64,000 nt of DNA. It comes from Blastocladiella emersonii ATCC 22665 (taxonomy: Eukaryota > Blastocladiomycota > Blastocladiomycetes > Blastocladiales > Blastocladiaceae). The notes under the pieces were generated by a model. The model was not told the origin of the DNA. It saw nothing but the letters and a program-made list of their open reading frames with translations, and did not search any database. Below are positions 24,327 to 33,514 of the stretch, in pieces. Both the position numbers and the translations under genes were made by a program. Numbering within the stretch: the first letter of the stretch is position 1; the number at the start of each line of letters is the position of its first letter. The stretch lies in the NCBI GenBank assembly GCA_025594325.1, contig JANHCV010000002.1:2046001-2110000 (forward strand), written 5' to 3'.

Positions 24327-27207
24327 GCGGAGCGGGGCGGGGGCCGCCGCCGGGTCGCGTCGCGAAGGAGTGTAGTAGTAGTTTTTGAGTAGTGCGATAT
24401 ACACATTTTGTTTCTTAGTCTTCCACCCATCGTCTTACGGGTCAAGGAACGTGTGCTCTACGAGCAGGAGCGGAAGTGAGGAGGTGAAATGAAAACGCGG
24501 TCGAGGGTGGTCACGTGGCGTTGCCATGGGGACCGCGCACTTTTCGGAGCTGGGCCGTTTCGAGGTCCTCGCGCTGGTCGCCTCCCGACCCGCTACAAAA
24601 AGCTTGGCGGTCTCACCCTCGGAGCCTGCCAAGCATCCCACCCATCGCCACCACTTCGGCATCGCGCACCTCCTGCAACTGGACGACCAGCACCGCCTCG
24701 ACCGACCTCGCCACCGTGGCCGCCGACTTCACCCCCGTCTCGCACACCTCTCGCTCCCTCCGCCTCCACTCCCCACGACCGACCGACCGACCCTACATTG
24801 CTACTCTGGCCCCCTCACTCTCTCGTGCGCATCTGATGAAACCTACAAAACAAAAGCTGGAATTACCGTCCGAGCAGTACATGAAGGACACGTTTTGCAT
24901 GCATGGCTTTCTGATCGCACCAATTCTCCCCTTGACCTGGTCCACCTCGACCTGCTACTTTCGTCCCTCGCCCTCGATCTCTCGGACCGGATGCCTAATT
25001 TGACATAGCACTGGGTGCAGACAAACAGCCGTGGTGACTTCGTAACCAAACCCTGCTGCTACTGACATGGCGGCAGGCTGATCCGACTGACCCTTTCCTT
25101 TCCCCTCGCTTTGCTACTTTGGCCGACCAGCGGCCCACGCACCTTCGACCGCTATCTGGGAATGACGATGACCTATATTAGATGACGAATCCGAGCGCAA
25201 GCTGAGGAAACTCTTATCATTTGGCATACCTTGACCGACCCATCTTCGCGACGTGTGTGTGGATGTTCTGCTGCTTTCTGTCGTCGGTGGTGGCGGCGAA
25301 CTGATGATCCAACCAAAACACATAGACAAGCATATGTCCAAGGGAGGGTAGCACCTCTGCGACGACGAGACTGTTTGATACCTGATCACTCCGCCGCTGC
25401 CGCGAGCAAATCCCTTGCTACGTTTATGGGTCCGAACGCTGTGCTCCCGCGAATCGCTTAGTGATGAAAAACATTCACGACGGTCTTCAGAGAATATAAC
25501 CTTGCTGAAACGGGCTGCTTTGGCCATCTCCGTACTGACAAGCACTCGCGCGCACATGTTTTGCTACTTTGGCCTCCCTCTGTTATCCTGAGTTTTCTTC
25601 ACCGTTGATTTGGCTCGCGTCCGCGTGGATCGCTCGTTGGGTTGGTTGCTCGTGTCGCTTCGTCGGGACGAGATGCGAGAAGTGATCCGTGCCCAGCCGG
25701 GCGCGCACTTCGGAAACGTCGCCTCGCGAGTATGGGGCGCGCATTCCGTCTCATGGCTAGCTCCTCACACCGGAACTGCGCGAGTTTGTCCTGTTGACGT
25801 GCGCAACAGCACGCCGTTTAATTCGGCCGCGTGAGCCATCACGGGAGCGAACAGTTCATCGGAAAATGAGCCCACTCCAGGACCCCCTCACCGATCTCAG
25901 GACACATGGCTGCGGCCAGCGAAACGTTGACCACGCTGTCCGTTTCCCTCGCTCTTGGGCCAGCGTGTTCTCATCACTCGAGATATGCTCTTTTGACCTG
26001 TCCCACGAGCCCGTCCAGCTTCATTAATTTGAGCAACGTCAACGCGTTGCGATCCCCACACTTGTGTGATGGGACCAGTGATCGGTGCCCGTCTCGCCGC
26101 GAACCTAAGCTCAGCGACTTTGAAGTCGAATTCTGAACTCGCAATTCTCGAGACGAAGCACCGCCAACAACATGGGCGTGACAGCGCCCTTGCTTCGGAC
26201 TCCACGCCGCCAGCTCGCAATAATGTCGTTCGTTTTATTCGGCTGCAAGGGCGGACCGCGAGAAACATCCTTACAGAACATCCACTCGAAATTGCGCCCA
26301 CGGCTGTCATGTTGCAATCAGCAACCACTCAACCCCGCGGTCCCATCAGCGGTCCGCTTCGCTTGGTCTGAAACCAGCGGGTGTTTGCTTGCCCAATCCA
26401 TGCGGGCTTTCGGCTGACTGCGCCGTCTCGCTTCAAGATAGGGAAGCTCCTGACGGACGGCATCAGCACTTAGTCGCGTATACGCTCACTTTGACCCCAC
26501 TCCTTACGTCGCCAGCGTACGCGGCCGCCGAGTTCCGCTCACATGAGCCGCTGATCCCGGACGTGTGGCGGTACACGTACATCGCATTCACTGCGACCGT
26601 GACTGTTGTGCGCACAAAAGAGGAAAGCTACGCATCCGTCTGATGATTGCTCTCGCGTCGCGTCAGCGCGAATGACCTAATGACGCAGATCATGGAGCGA
26701 AACTTGGAGCGTGACGCGTGGAACTCAGCAAAAATGACTGCGAATGCGCGTCCAAACGATACGGTGGATTCCCTCGCTCAAGGACCGCTCGCTACAATGG
26801 GATACCTCTCGTCGCTCGCGTGTCGCGTATCGCGTGCGTTGATGAGCGGCACGTATATGTGATAATCCGACGTATGGCTTGGCTGCTCCTTACAGTACGT
26901 TGTCGGGGGCCTTGTTTTGGGCCGCTGACTCGCAGCCGAGTGAGCTGGAGGCAGTCGCGGCGTGAGGCCCATTGACCAACGCGTGCAACGCGATCTGTGA
27001 CTGCGTTGCACGTGGGCGCCGGAACAATACGGCACACAATCTTGCTCAATCGCGCTCGCTACGTTGCGGCGCCCACTCCGCGCTGACTCGAGATGGACTG
27101 CGCGCTTTGAGACGCGCTGCGCCACTCACGTGATGCACGGCACGCGACCCGACCGACGCGTTTTCGAGTTCAGTTTCGCATGGTGTGAAGATCGGGCTCA
27201 ATGCGGA
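24327..27207. other. Gene-poor 2.9-kb spacer
   Basis: No open frame here shows family motifs, splice-linked continuity or unusual length. A 15-bp word tttgctactttggcc occurs at 25110 and 25560, with a one-mismatch relative near 24797. A reversed motif (GAGACGCGC) with CACGTG lies at 27109-27132. The left 100 bp is the NFS1 3' region. The rest may be decayed mobile or duplicated sequence. Confidence 0.45.
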
Positions 27208-28078
27208 TCAATATAGACTTCGATTCAAATGAAAAACAACACGAAAGCACCAAGGCGATGATCCCTCGTCGCGGAGAGCCGAGCAAAGGTAGCGGCTCTG
27301 CTTCCAGGTGCCAGTCAAAGGGAACAGCGGAAGAAGCTCAGCGTGGTCCATCTTCAAGCCAGAGCTCTCGAGAAGCGCAACGGGCTCGTCTCCCGGCGCG
27401 GTCCGCGCGCAAAGGCGAAGGTAGTCCAGAAGCCCACATGCCACATCGAGACTCAGCACAATAGGAAGCACCGGTTGGCCAGGACCAAAGCTTTTGATCG
27501 ACTCGAGAAGCTGAGAATGGGCCAAAGCTTTCTCTTGGTCCGTCTCGTCCACCTCCACATTCACGTAGCTGCAGCGGAACGCGACTGTTGGTTCCTGCAT
27601 GCTGTTGGGCGGCACAACGAGGTACGGCTCGCCCGTCACAAAAACAAAGCGGGAAGCCAAGAGTCTCGTCGCACACGCCACCACAGCGCAGCACTACAGG
27701 GCTGTTAAATCTTTTGAGGCGAGTCTTGGCGAAAGCTTCCTCCATCGCTGCCTCGTCCAAGCCGTCTGGCATCTCAAGCACGAGTTCCGCTTGATTGCGA
27801 CACTCGACGAGAATCCGAACGGAAAGCGAGTACGAAGAACCTGCAAGCCGCGCAGCGAGCGATGCCGCAAGGATGTTGTCGATCGCGCGGCACTGCGAGT
27901 AGACGGGGACCAGCGTCGGGCTCATGTGCGAGACAGAAGTTTCGTCCGGGCCAAACGCCATGAAGGCCGTGGTGTAGCAGCCAGCGCCCGAGTTGTGGCT
28001 GTTGTCAAAGCCGTAGTCTGGAACCACTGCACCTCGCAGGCGGTGCCCAGGGGGAGGCGACGAGTCCGACGTGGCCAT
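27208..28078 (-). CDS. Unrecognised accessory gene A
   Basis: Model: exons 28078..27782 and 27693..27208, joined by an 88-bp intron (GTGCTTGAG...CTGTAG) that restores frame; 260 residues. Without the intron the two halves lie in different frames, so an alternative reading is a frameshifted pseudogene. The N-terminus (MATSDSSPPPGHRLRG) lies inside one arm of a 115-bp inverted repeat whose other arm ends gene B. Exon 2 begins CCAVVACATRLLASRFVFVTG and contains FRCSYVNVEVDETD and LPIVLSLDVACGLLDYLRL, a mixed beta then helical pattern that faintly resembles gene B. No family recognised. Confidence 0.45.
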
Positions 28079-28162
28079 GAAAATCGCGGCTGAACCCAGG
28101 GCCAAACCCTCCGCGCCCGCCACGTGACCTTAACGCGTCTCTCACCGCATGTCTCGCACCGC
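28048..28162. repeat. 115-bp inverted repeat, left arm
   Basis: Perfect reverse complement of 29681-29795. It contains the first ten codons of gene A plus its upstream region, including CACGTG and ACGCGTCTC. The arms are 1,518 bp apart and identical base for base, so the event is recent or maintained by gene conversion. Confidence 0.95.
28133..28141 (+). promoter_or_regulatory. ACGCGTCTC motif upstream of gene A
   Basis: CACGTGACCTTA precedes ACGCGTCTC, 55 bp upstream of the gene A ATG, in the same orientation relative to the gene as in the F-box-like array. A mirror copy exists in the right repeat arm at 29702-29710. Confidence 0.5.
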
Positions 28163-28199
28163 GCGTTCCACAGGAGGGATCGGAGCAAATAAATTTATC

Positions 28200-29520
28200 A
28201 ACGTTGAGACGCCTCAATTGAGGGTTCAAGCCCGCGCAACGCAAGGCGCTCGCGCCGTGGAAGAGAACTCATGTTCAAACGGCAGCCAGGCTCACGTTGA
28301 GCGGGTCTGCGCTTCGCTGCTGCGGCAGTGCTCGTCAACCGGGTGAAAGATCGACGCGAGGCAGTACGGCGCGTAGCCTGATGCTCTGTGATGCGTGTAC
28401 AGAAAGGGAGGGCAGGGCAGATGGTCCCTCGCGCCTGGTGGCAGCGGAGGGCACCTTGGATCAGCGCGCGGCTTTGACGCTGTTCAGCGCGAGAGCCACA
28501 CGTGCTCCGGAACGGCGCTCGAGGCGATGGCCGTGTCAGCGGGGAGCGCGAGACGTGGGTCGATGAGCTCGCGCAGGTGACCAAACACATGCTTGAACCA
28601 CGCGACAAGCGGTTTGTCCACGACGGCCGCGGTGCACTCGGTGCGGTTCGGGTTGAGGAACCCGCAGCGCTGGAAGCCCGGGAGCGAGCTTTCAGCGCGA
28701 GACTCGCTTCGGCGGGTGCGGCGCGGGCCCCCTCGAAGTGCGGTGGTGAGGGCTGGAACGTTGATGGATGCGGGCGCGATATTAGTGGTTGCGGTCGCGG
28801 TCAGAGCGAGCAGCGAGTCGCGTTGCGCACCGTGTAGGCAGCGGAGAGCGCGTCGCGGGCCCATCTTGATTAAAATTGCAGCCCCGCCAGCGCACCTTGA
28901 AGCACGTGTCCAGCTCCGCGGGGACGGCGGCCGCGACTCCCAGTGGCAGATTCATGGCGGCGCCCTCGTTGAACAGCGCGTCGGCCTCCTCGTTGCCCGA
29001 GTTCCCCGCGTGGCCGCGAACCCACTCGAAGTTCACTTGGAGCTCGCGGGCCACGATGATCCAGCGAAGCATGGCCGACTCGAGCGAGCACGTTGCGCGG
29101 ACCCGCACCCTCAGATAAAGTGAGAGTATCCTTACGTGAAGGCGAGCTTGGCGTTGTGGCGAGTGGAAGCAGCGGCGGCGGGTGCTCCCCACAGCTCGGA
29201 ACGGAGGTTCAAGGAGTTTCCGCCAGGAACGCAACAGCGAGCTCTGGTGACCCACTCACGAAAACGCCTGCGCCCGCGGCCGCGTCCGGCGCCTGAGGAC
29301 TGCGGCGTGGTGCGATCCGTCTGCGTAAACGGTCCCGCTCGCGGTGCACGCGCGTGTTCAGGAAGGTTGAGCGAGAGAACCGACTGTGCGAGGCCAGCTG
29401 ACTCTAACACCGCGGCCTCGTCTATGATATGCGCGAGCTGCGCGATCTGTGCCGCGGGTTCATGAACGACTGGGGCGAGCGCTTCGGGGGAGAGTGCGCG
29501 ACGAGCAAAGCGGTGACGTA
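28200..29520 (-). pseudogene. Decayed RNase H domain of a retroelement
   Basis: Read on the minus strand, the segment shows in order: GTVYADGSHHAAVL (RNase H start with its acidic DGS), GAGVFVSGSPELAVAFLAE in a shifted frame, LNLRSELWGAPAAAAST in another frame, then VNFEWVRGHAGNSGNEEADALF, the C-terminal His/Asp motif of RNase HI. At least three frame changes and stops separate these blocks, so it cannot be expressed intact. No reverse transcriptase is visible beside it. RNase HI domains of this style occur in non-LTR (LINE-like) elements; that origin is inferred. It occupies most of the interval between the inverted-repeat arms. Confidence 0.7.
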
Positions 29521-29680
29521 GCTAGCCCAAGTAGTTTGGACACGGCGAGCGCAACCAGTGGCCGCGGCGCGCGTCTGTTCAGATTTTTACACCAGTTAGT
29601 TCATAGATCCCATCCTTGTTTACCCTTTAATAATTTTGCGCGGCCAGGAGTCGCCGCTGGGTCGGCGAGGCAGACGCGTC

Positions 29681-29795
29681 GCGGTGCGAGACATGCGGTG
29701 AGAGACGCGTTAAGGTCACGTGGCGGGCGCGGAGGGTTTGGCCCTGGGTTCAGCCGCGATTTTCATGGCCACGTCGGACTCGTCGCCTCCCCCTG
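29681..29795. repeat. 115-bp inverted repeat, right arm
   Basis: Perfect reverse complement of 28048-28162. On the minus strand it supplies the last ten codons and the TGA stop of gene B, read from what is antisense to the start of gene A. Confidence 0.95.
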
Positions 29796-30943
29796 CGCGC
29801 GGGTCCCATCGGACAGCGCGAGCACGATGCCGCAATAATGCTCGGGGAGCACAATCGAGGTGGTCAGTTCGAGGCGGCACACGCGGGAGGCGTGAACAAA
29901 CTCATGCTCCATTGGAAAGCCGTAGAGCTGTGCGTGGGTAACAAGTTCGGGAAACCACGCGCTCGCAACGCACGACTCGAGTTCGCGCCAAAAGTCGGGC
30001 ATGGCCGGCCACGGAAGCGAGGTGTGCGGCGTCAGGTCCTGGAGCTCGACCAACACGCCCACATCGTACGAAGCGCCGTCTAAGTTGATTGAGAAGGCGC
30101 GGTGAGGATGCATCTCGGGAGGAATCGTGTACTCGACCGACTCGTCGCCGCGAACGTGAAGCATGGTCGTGTTCACGCAAAGTTCTTTGTCCTCGTCGGC
30201 GCCGCGGGATTTGCGAAGGCACGCCTTGGTATGAGCGAGTCGGTCCGCGGAGCAAGTCAGGCGCGACTGGGCGGACCGCAGTAGCCCGCTGCCGTACCGA
30301 TCGGACAGATCAGCAGAGCGCTCCTTGTCGGCGGTGTAGTAGTAGCCGGCCAGGACAAATTCCTCTTCCTCGTACATCACCTTGGCGCGACGCTGATCAA
30401 TTTTGGCGACCGTCCACTCGACGCCAAGCCACGCCCGCAAGCACCGCTGCACGTCGCGCAGAGTGCTTTCGGCAGGAACACGCACGGAAGCGGTAGTGCC
30501 GGTCCAGTCGTGCTCGAGGCAAGCGAGCATGATCGATTCCAGAACGAGGCGACGGGCGGGTCGAGCTCCTGCGAGTAGACGAGCTGGGCGACGTAGGTGG
30601 CAAGGTCACCGCCACGGGTACGGATGGCATGGAGAATCATGAGCGAGCGAAAGAGCACCTCGGGCTGCGAGTCGTGGAAGTGGAAATCAATCGTGTGCGC
30701 GACCTCGCGCTGCTCAGCGCAGCGCAGGGTGCGTCCAACATGGCGCAGGTCGCGACTCTCGCACAGGAGCACGTTATAGGTGTCTTTGGTCGAGATCGCG
30801 TGGTAACGAAGCAGGTCCATGGGGCGGCTCTCACCAAACGGCACGGAGGTCAGGCTCTTGTGGAACCAGTTGCGGCAGCGAGGGGCAAAAGGCGAGGGCG
30901 GCTGGTCGAAGGCGAAAACCCGCGGGGAGCGCTGCGAACGCAT
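29763..30943 (-). CDS. Unrecognised accessory gene B with 3' end inside the inverted repeat
   Basis: Exons 30943..30622 and 30568..29763, with a 53-bp phase-1 intron (GTACCC...CGCAG) needed to keep frame; 375 residues. It begins MRSQRSPRVFAFDQPPSP. Notable segments are RLVLESIMLACLEHDW, VRVPAESTLRDVQRCLRAW and, late, FWRELESCVASAWFPEL and LPEHYCGIVLALSDG. The final residues QGEATSPTWP and the stop are encoded by the right inverted-repeat arm, so the original C-terminus was probably lost. An ACGCGTCTC motif lies only 27 bp upstream of the ATG. No family recognised. A MATH-like fold for the late region was considered but not supported. Confidence 0.5.
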
Positions 30944-30969
30944 CACCTGTTCAGTCACATGATATCGGA

Positions 30970-30978
30970 ACGCGTCTC
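30970..30978 (+). promoter_or_regulatory. ACGCGTCTC motif upstream of gene B
   Basis: CACATGATATCGGA runs into ACGCGTCTC, 27 bp before the gene B ATG, closely matching the elements of F-box-like copies 2-4 in orientation and wording. Confidence 0.55.
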
Positions 30979-31220
30979 TCACGCGCGGCCCGAGAGAGCA
31001 GCCCAAGTCTCCATCACGGCCGTGGGACGCGCGCCACTCAACATGCTCTTCTGTTAAGCCTTTAGTGTCCGACGGGCACAAACTAGTCCTCACATCGACA
31101 CAAACTCTGCCCTGGTCGCTAAAAATTGCTCTAAGGGAGGCACCATGACCATCGACTGTTGTCAAAAAACGTTCGAAACAGCTCAAATCAACTATATTTC
31201 TCGGCTTATAACACGTTCCA
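30979..31220. other. Spacer between gene B and the kinase-BTB gene
   Basis: About 240 bp holding the gene B upstream region and the kinase-BTB 3' region. No further gene seen. Confidence 0.4.
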
Positions 31221-33231
31221 TCATTTCGAAAGCATATTCAAAAGGGGATTCGCGATAGTCTTGAGGAGGAACCCGGCCACGGCATTCCGTGGCACACGCT
31301 CTGCTGGACGTTCAACCGGTTGCACATGAGAGTTGGCGATCATTGTTGCCAATGCCTTCACCAGCTCAAAGCACTCGAGCTTCTGCGCCAAATCAAAGCA
31401 ATTGGTCAAGACCTGAGGGTCGTCAAGCTCGTCAATGTTCGTGTAAGAGTTGCAGAAGAAGGCCGAGATCTCAGCGGGAAAATTGCCGATGATTGGAACC
31501 CAGCCCGTGTAAAGATGAACGAGGGCGACAACAAGCGCGGTGTGGTACCACTCGGGCAGTTTGATGAGCAACCTGGCAGCGCTCGGCTCGGGATGAGCCC
31601 CAAGCAGGTCGGCAAAGTAGGCCGACCGCGCGGTAAGGATCGAGTGCGACGCATAAATGGGTCCTGCGTCATTCTTGACGTAGAACGTCACGTCGCACAT
31701 CTCGGGCTTGCCGAGCGAGGAGAGGCGAGCATTCCAGGATGGATTGGGAACGACATTAGCGGGCGCAGGAAGTAAATCTTGATGCACGACTGGATGCACA
31801 AGCTAAAACGTGAAGACGGCTGTCAGTACGAACGTGTTGTGTGAGTACCAGAAGAGCGGCTTGAGATGTACCATGGCGCTGCGAGAAAGATCGCCTGCAG
31901 TCGAAGATTCAGCATTCGTTGCAGCAAACTGGGGTGTCGACTGCGTTGCGACAGGCTCGGTGGGAAGCGATAGCGAGCCAGAAATGGCACAAAGCACGCC
32001 GACAATGGCAGGAAAAGTAGGCCGCTCGGACCACTCCTGGGCCCAGCATTGCTGCGCGAGCTGCCAAAGCTGGGGAAGCTTTTTGATCTTGAGCGCGTCC
32101 AAATCAGGCCGCTTGCCACACCGGACAGCTTCAGAAATCGCATGCGGGATGTCAAGCTTGTCAAAAGGAAGAAGCCCGGAACGAACCTCGTAAATGACCA
32201 TGCCGTACGCGAACACGTTGGGTTCCAGGGTGTGAAGCGACCCGTGCTGGTATCGTTCGGGAGCGAGCCACCGAGGATTGCCAGGCGAGAAGTCAGGATC
32301 ATAAATAAGTCTTCTCGCGATTGCGGCCAGCAACAAACTTGGAAAGCCCAAAGTCCGTGACGCGCGCCGTGCCAGCTGCGTCAACGAGGACGTTGTTGGC
32401 CTTGAGATCGCCGTGGAAGATGCCAAAGCTGTGAAGGTACGCCATACCCTGGGCAGTCTCGCTGAGGAGGCGGACTTGTTCAGCAAGCGAGACGCGCTGC
32501 GCGTAGTGACGGAGTTCGCCGCCCGCCATGCGCGGCATGATAAAACAGTACTCGAGAGGCGCCATGACCACGCCAAAGAGCTCCATGACATGCGGGTGGC
32601 GTAGTCGGCCCCATACGGACGCTTCGCGCTGGAAAAGCCGCGCGAGCTCATCAAGTTCGTTGAAGCCAAGCTTCAGTTTCTTGACGACGACCCGTGAGCC
32701 TGAAACGATCCACTCCGCGTTGTAAACCTCGCAAAAGCCGCCGTCGGCGAATGGCTTTGATTCAACGCAAAAGTCGGTGATCGGAAACATGCGCACGCCG
32801 AGTGAGCGCGGAGTGGTCGACCCGCGGGCGTGGAGCGAGTCAAGCGAAGTCTGCAAGCCCGCAGCTGCAGTACGAAGTGAGGAGGTGTACATGCCGATCC
32901 GTCTGCCGACAGAGTTGACAAAGTTTTTGTCAAGGGCAGCGACCCCATCAACGATGCGCACGGCCCCGGGAAGGCCTTGGAGCCAATCAAGCGCGAAGCG
33001 AAGGAAACCGGCGAGCGAGCAATCGGCGCCACCAAAGAGCTCCACGAAGTGTGCCTCCGAAAGGTGTTCCGCTTGCGAGATCGCGTTGACAATCGACTTG
33101 GCGTTGACAAGGAGGGGCTCGAAGAGCGCGACGAACTCGGTGTGCAAAGCAAAGTTATCAAGCAGACCGCAGACCTTGGTGAGGTCGTCGCGTCGCGCCT
33201 TGATGATCGATCTAACAGTCTCGTCGCTCAT
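31221..33231 (-). CDS. TKL-type protein kinase fused to a BTB/POZ domain (one frameshift)
   Basis: Exons 33231..31872 and 31802..31221, joined by a 69-bp phase-0 intron (GTACATC...TTTTAG). An N-terminal helical region (about 1-145) is followed by a kinase domain: glycine loop FADGGFCEVY, VVVKKLKL lysine, catalytic loop HGDLKANN (residues 273-280, HGD not HRD), DFGLSK, then GNPRWLAPERY. The second exon encodes a BTB domain (CDVTFYVKNDAGPIYASHSILTARS). BTB domains dimerise and often bind Cullin-3. In the activation segment the frame breaks near 32303-32305: removing one T from a TTT run joins EKTY to YDPDFSPGNPRW. This is either a sequencing error or a recent inactivation. Confidence 0.75.
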
Positions 33232-33514
33232 GGCGAGTTCATCAGCTTCATGTGCGTGCAGGTGTGGGTGCCAGGGGAGAGAGAGCGCGCGCCGGCTCGA
33301 GTCGTGTGTTTGGCGGCGCCCGTGCGGCGAACAGTGAGCGCCACAGCCTTCCGAGATGGGAAGGCGGCTTCACGTTCGCGTGACCATCAGTCTTCAGAAC
33401 AGTTCCATGCGAGGAGCTCATGATCCATGAGAGCCAAATCAGGAAGAATAAATGGTGTACATAACTTAAACAAGGAGCTAATAGGGAAGCCGTGGGGATC
33501 GCGCGACACAGCCA
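33232..33514. other. Upstream region of kinase-BTB gene
   Basis: Promoter of the kinase-BTB gene plus the 3' region of the coiled-coil gene. No ACGCGTCTC word and no further gene seen. Confidence 0.4.

Noticed and set aside
28216-28250. A GGTTCAAGCC word resembling a tRNA T-arm
   Set aside because: No matching acceptor, D-arm or anticodon stem could be folded around it.
29763-30568. A MATH domain in the second half of gene B
   Set aside because: A few words are suggestive, but the strand pattern and key residues could not be matched, and the C-terminus is altered by the inverted repeat.
32270-32330. An intron to explain the kinase frame break
   Set aside because: Available GT...AG pairs give introns under 30 bp or remove the DFG motif, so a single-base frameshift is simpler.
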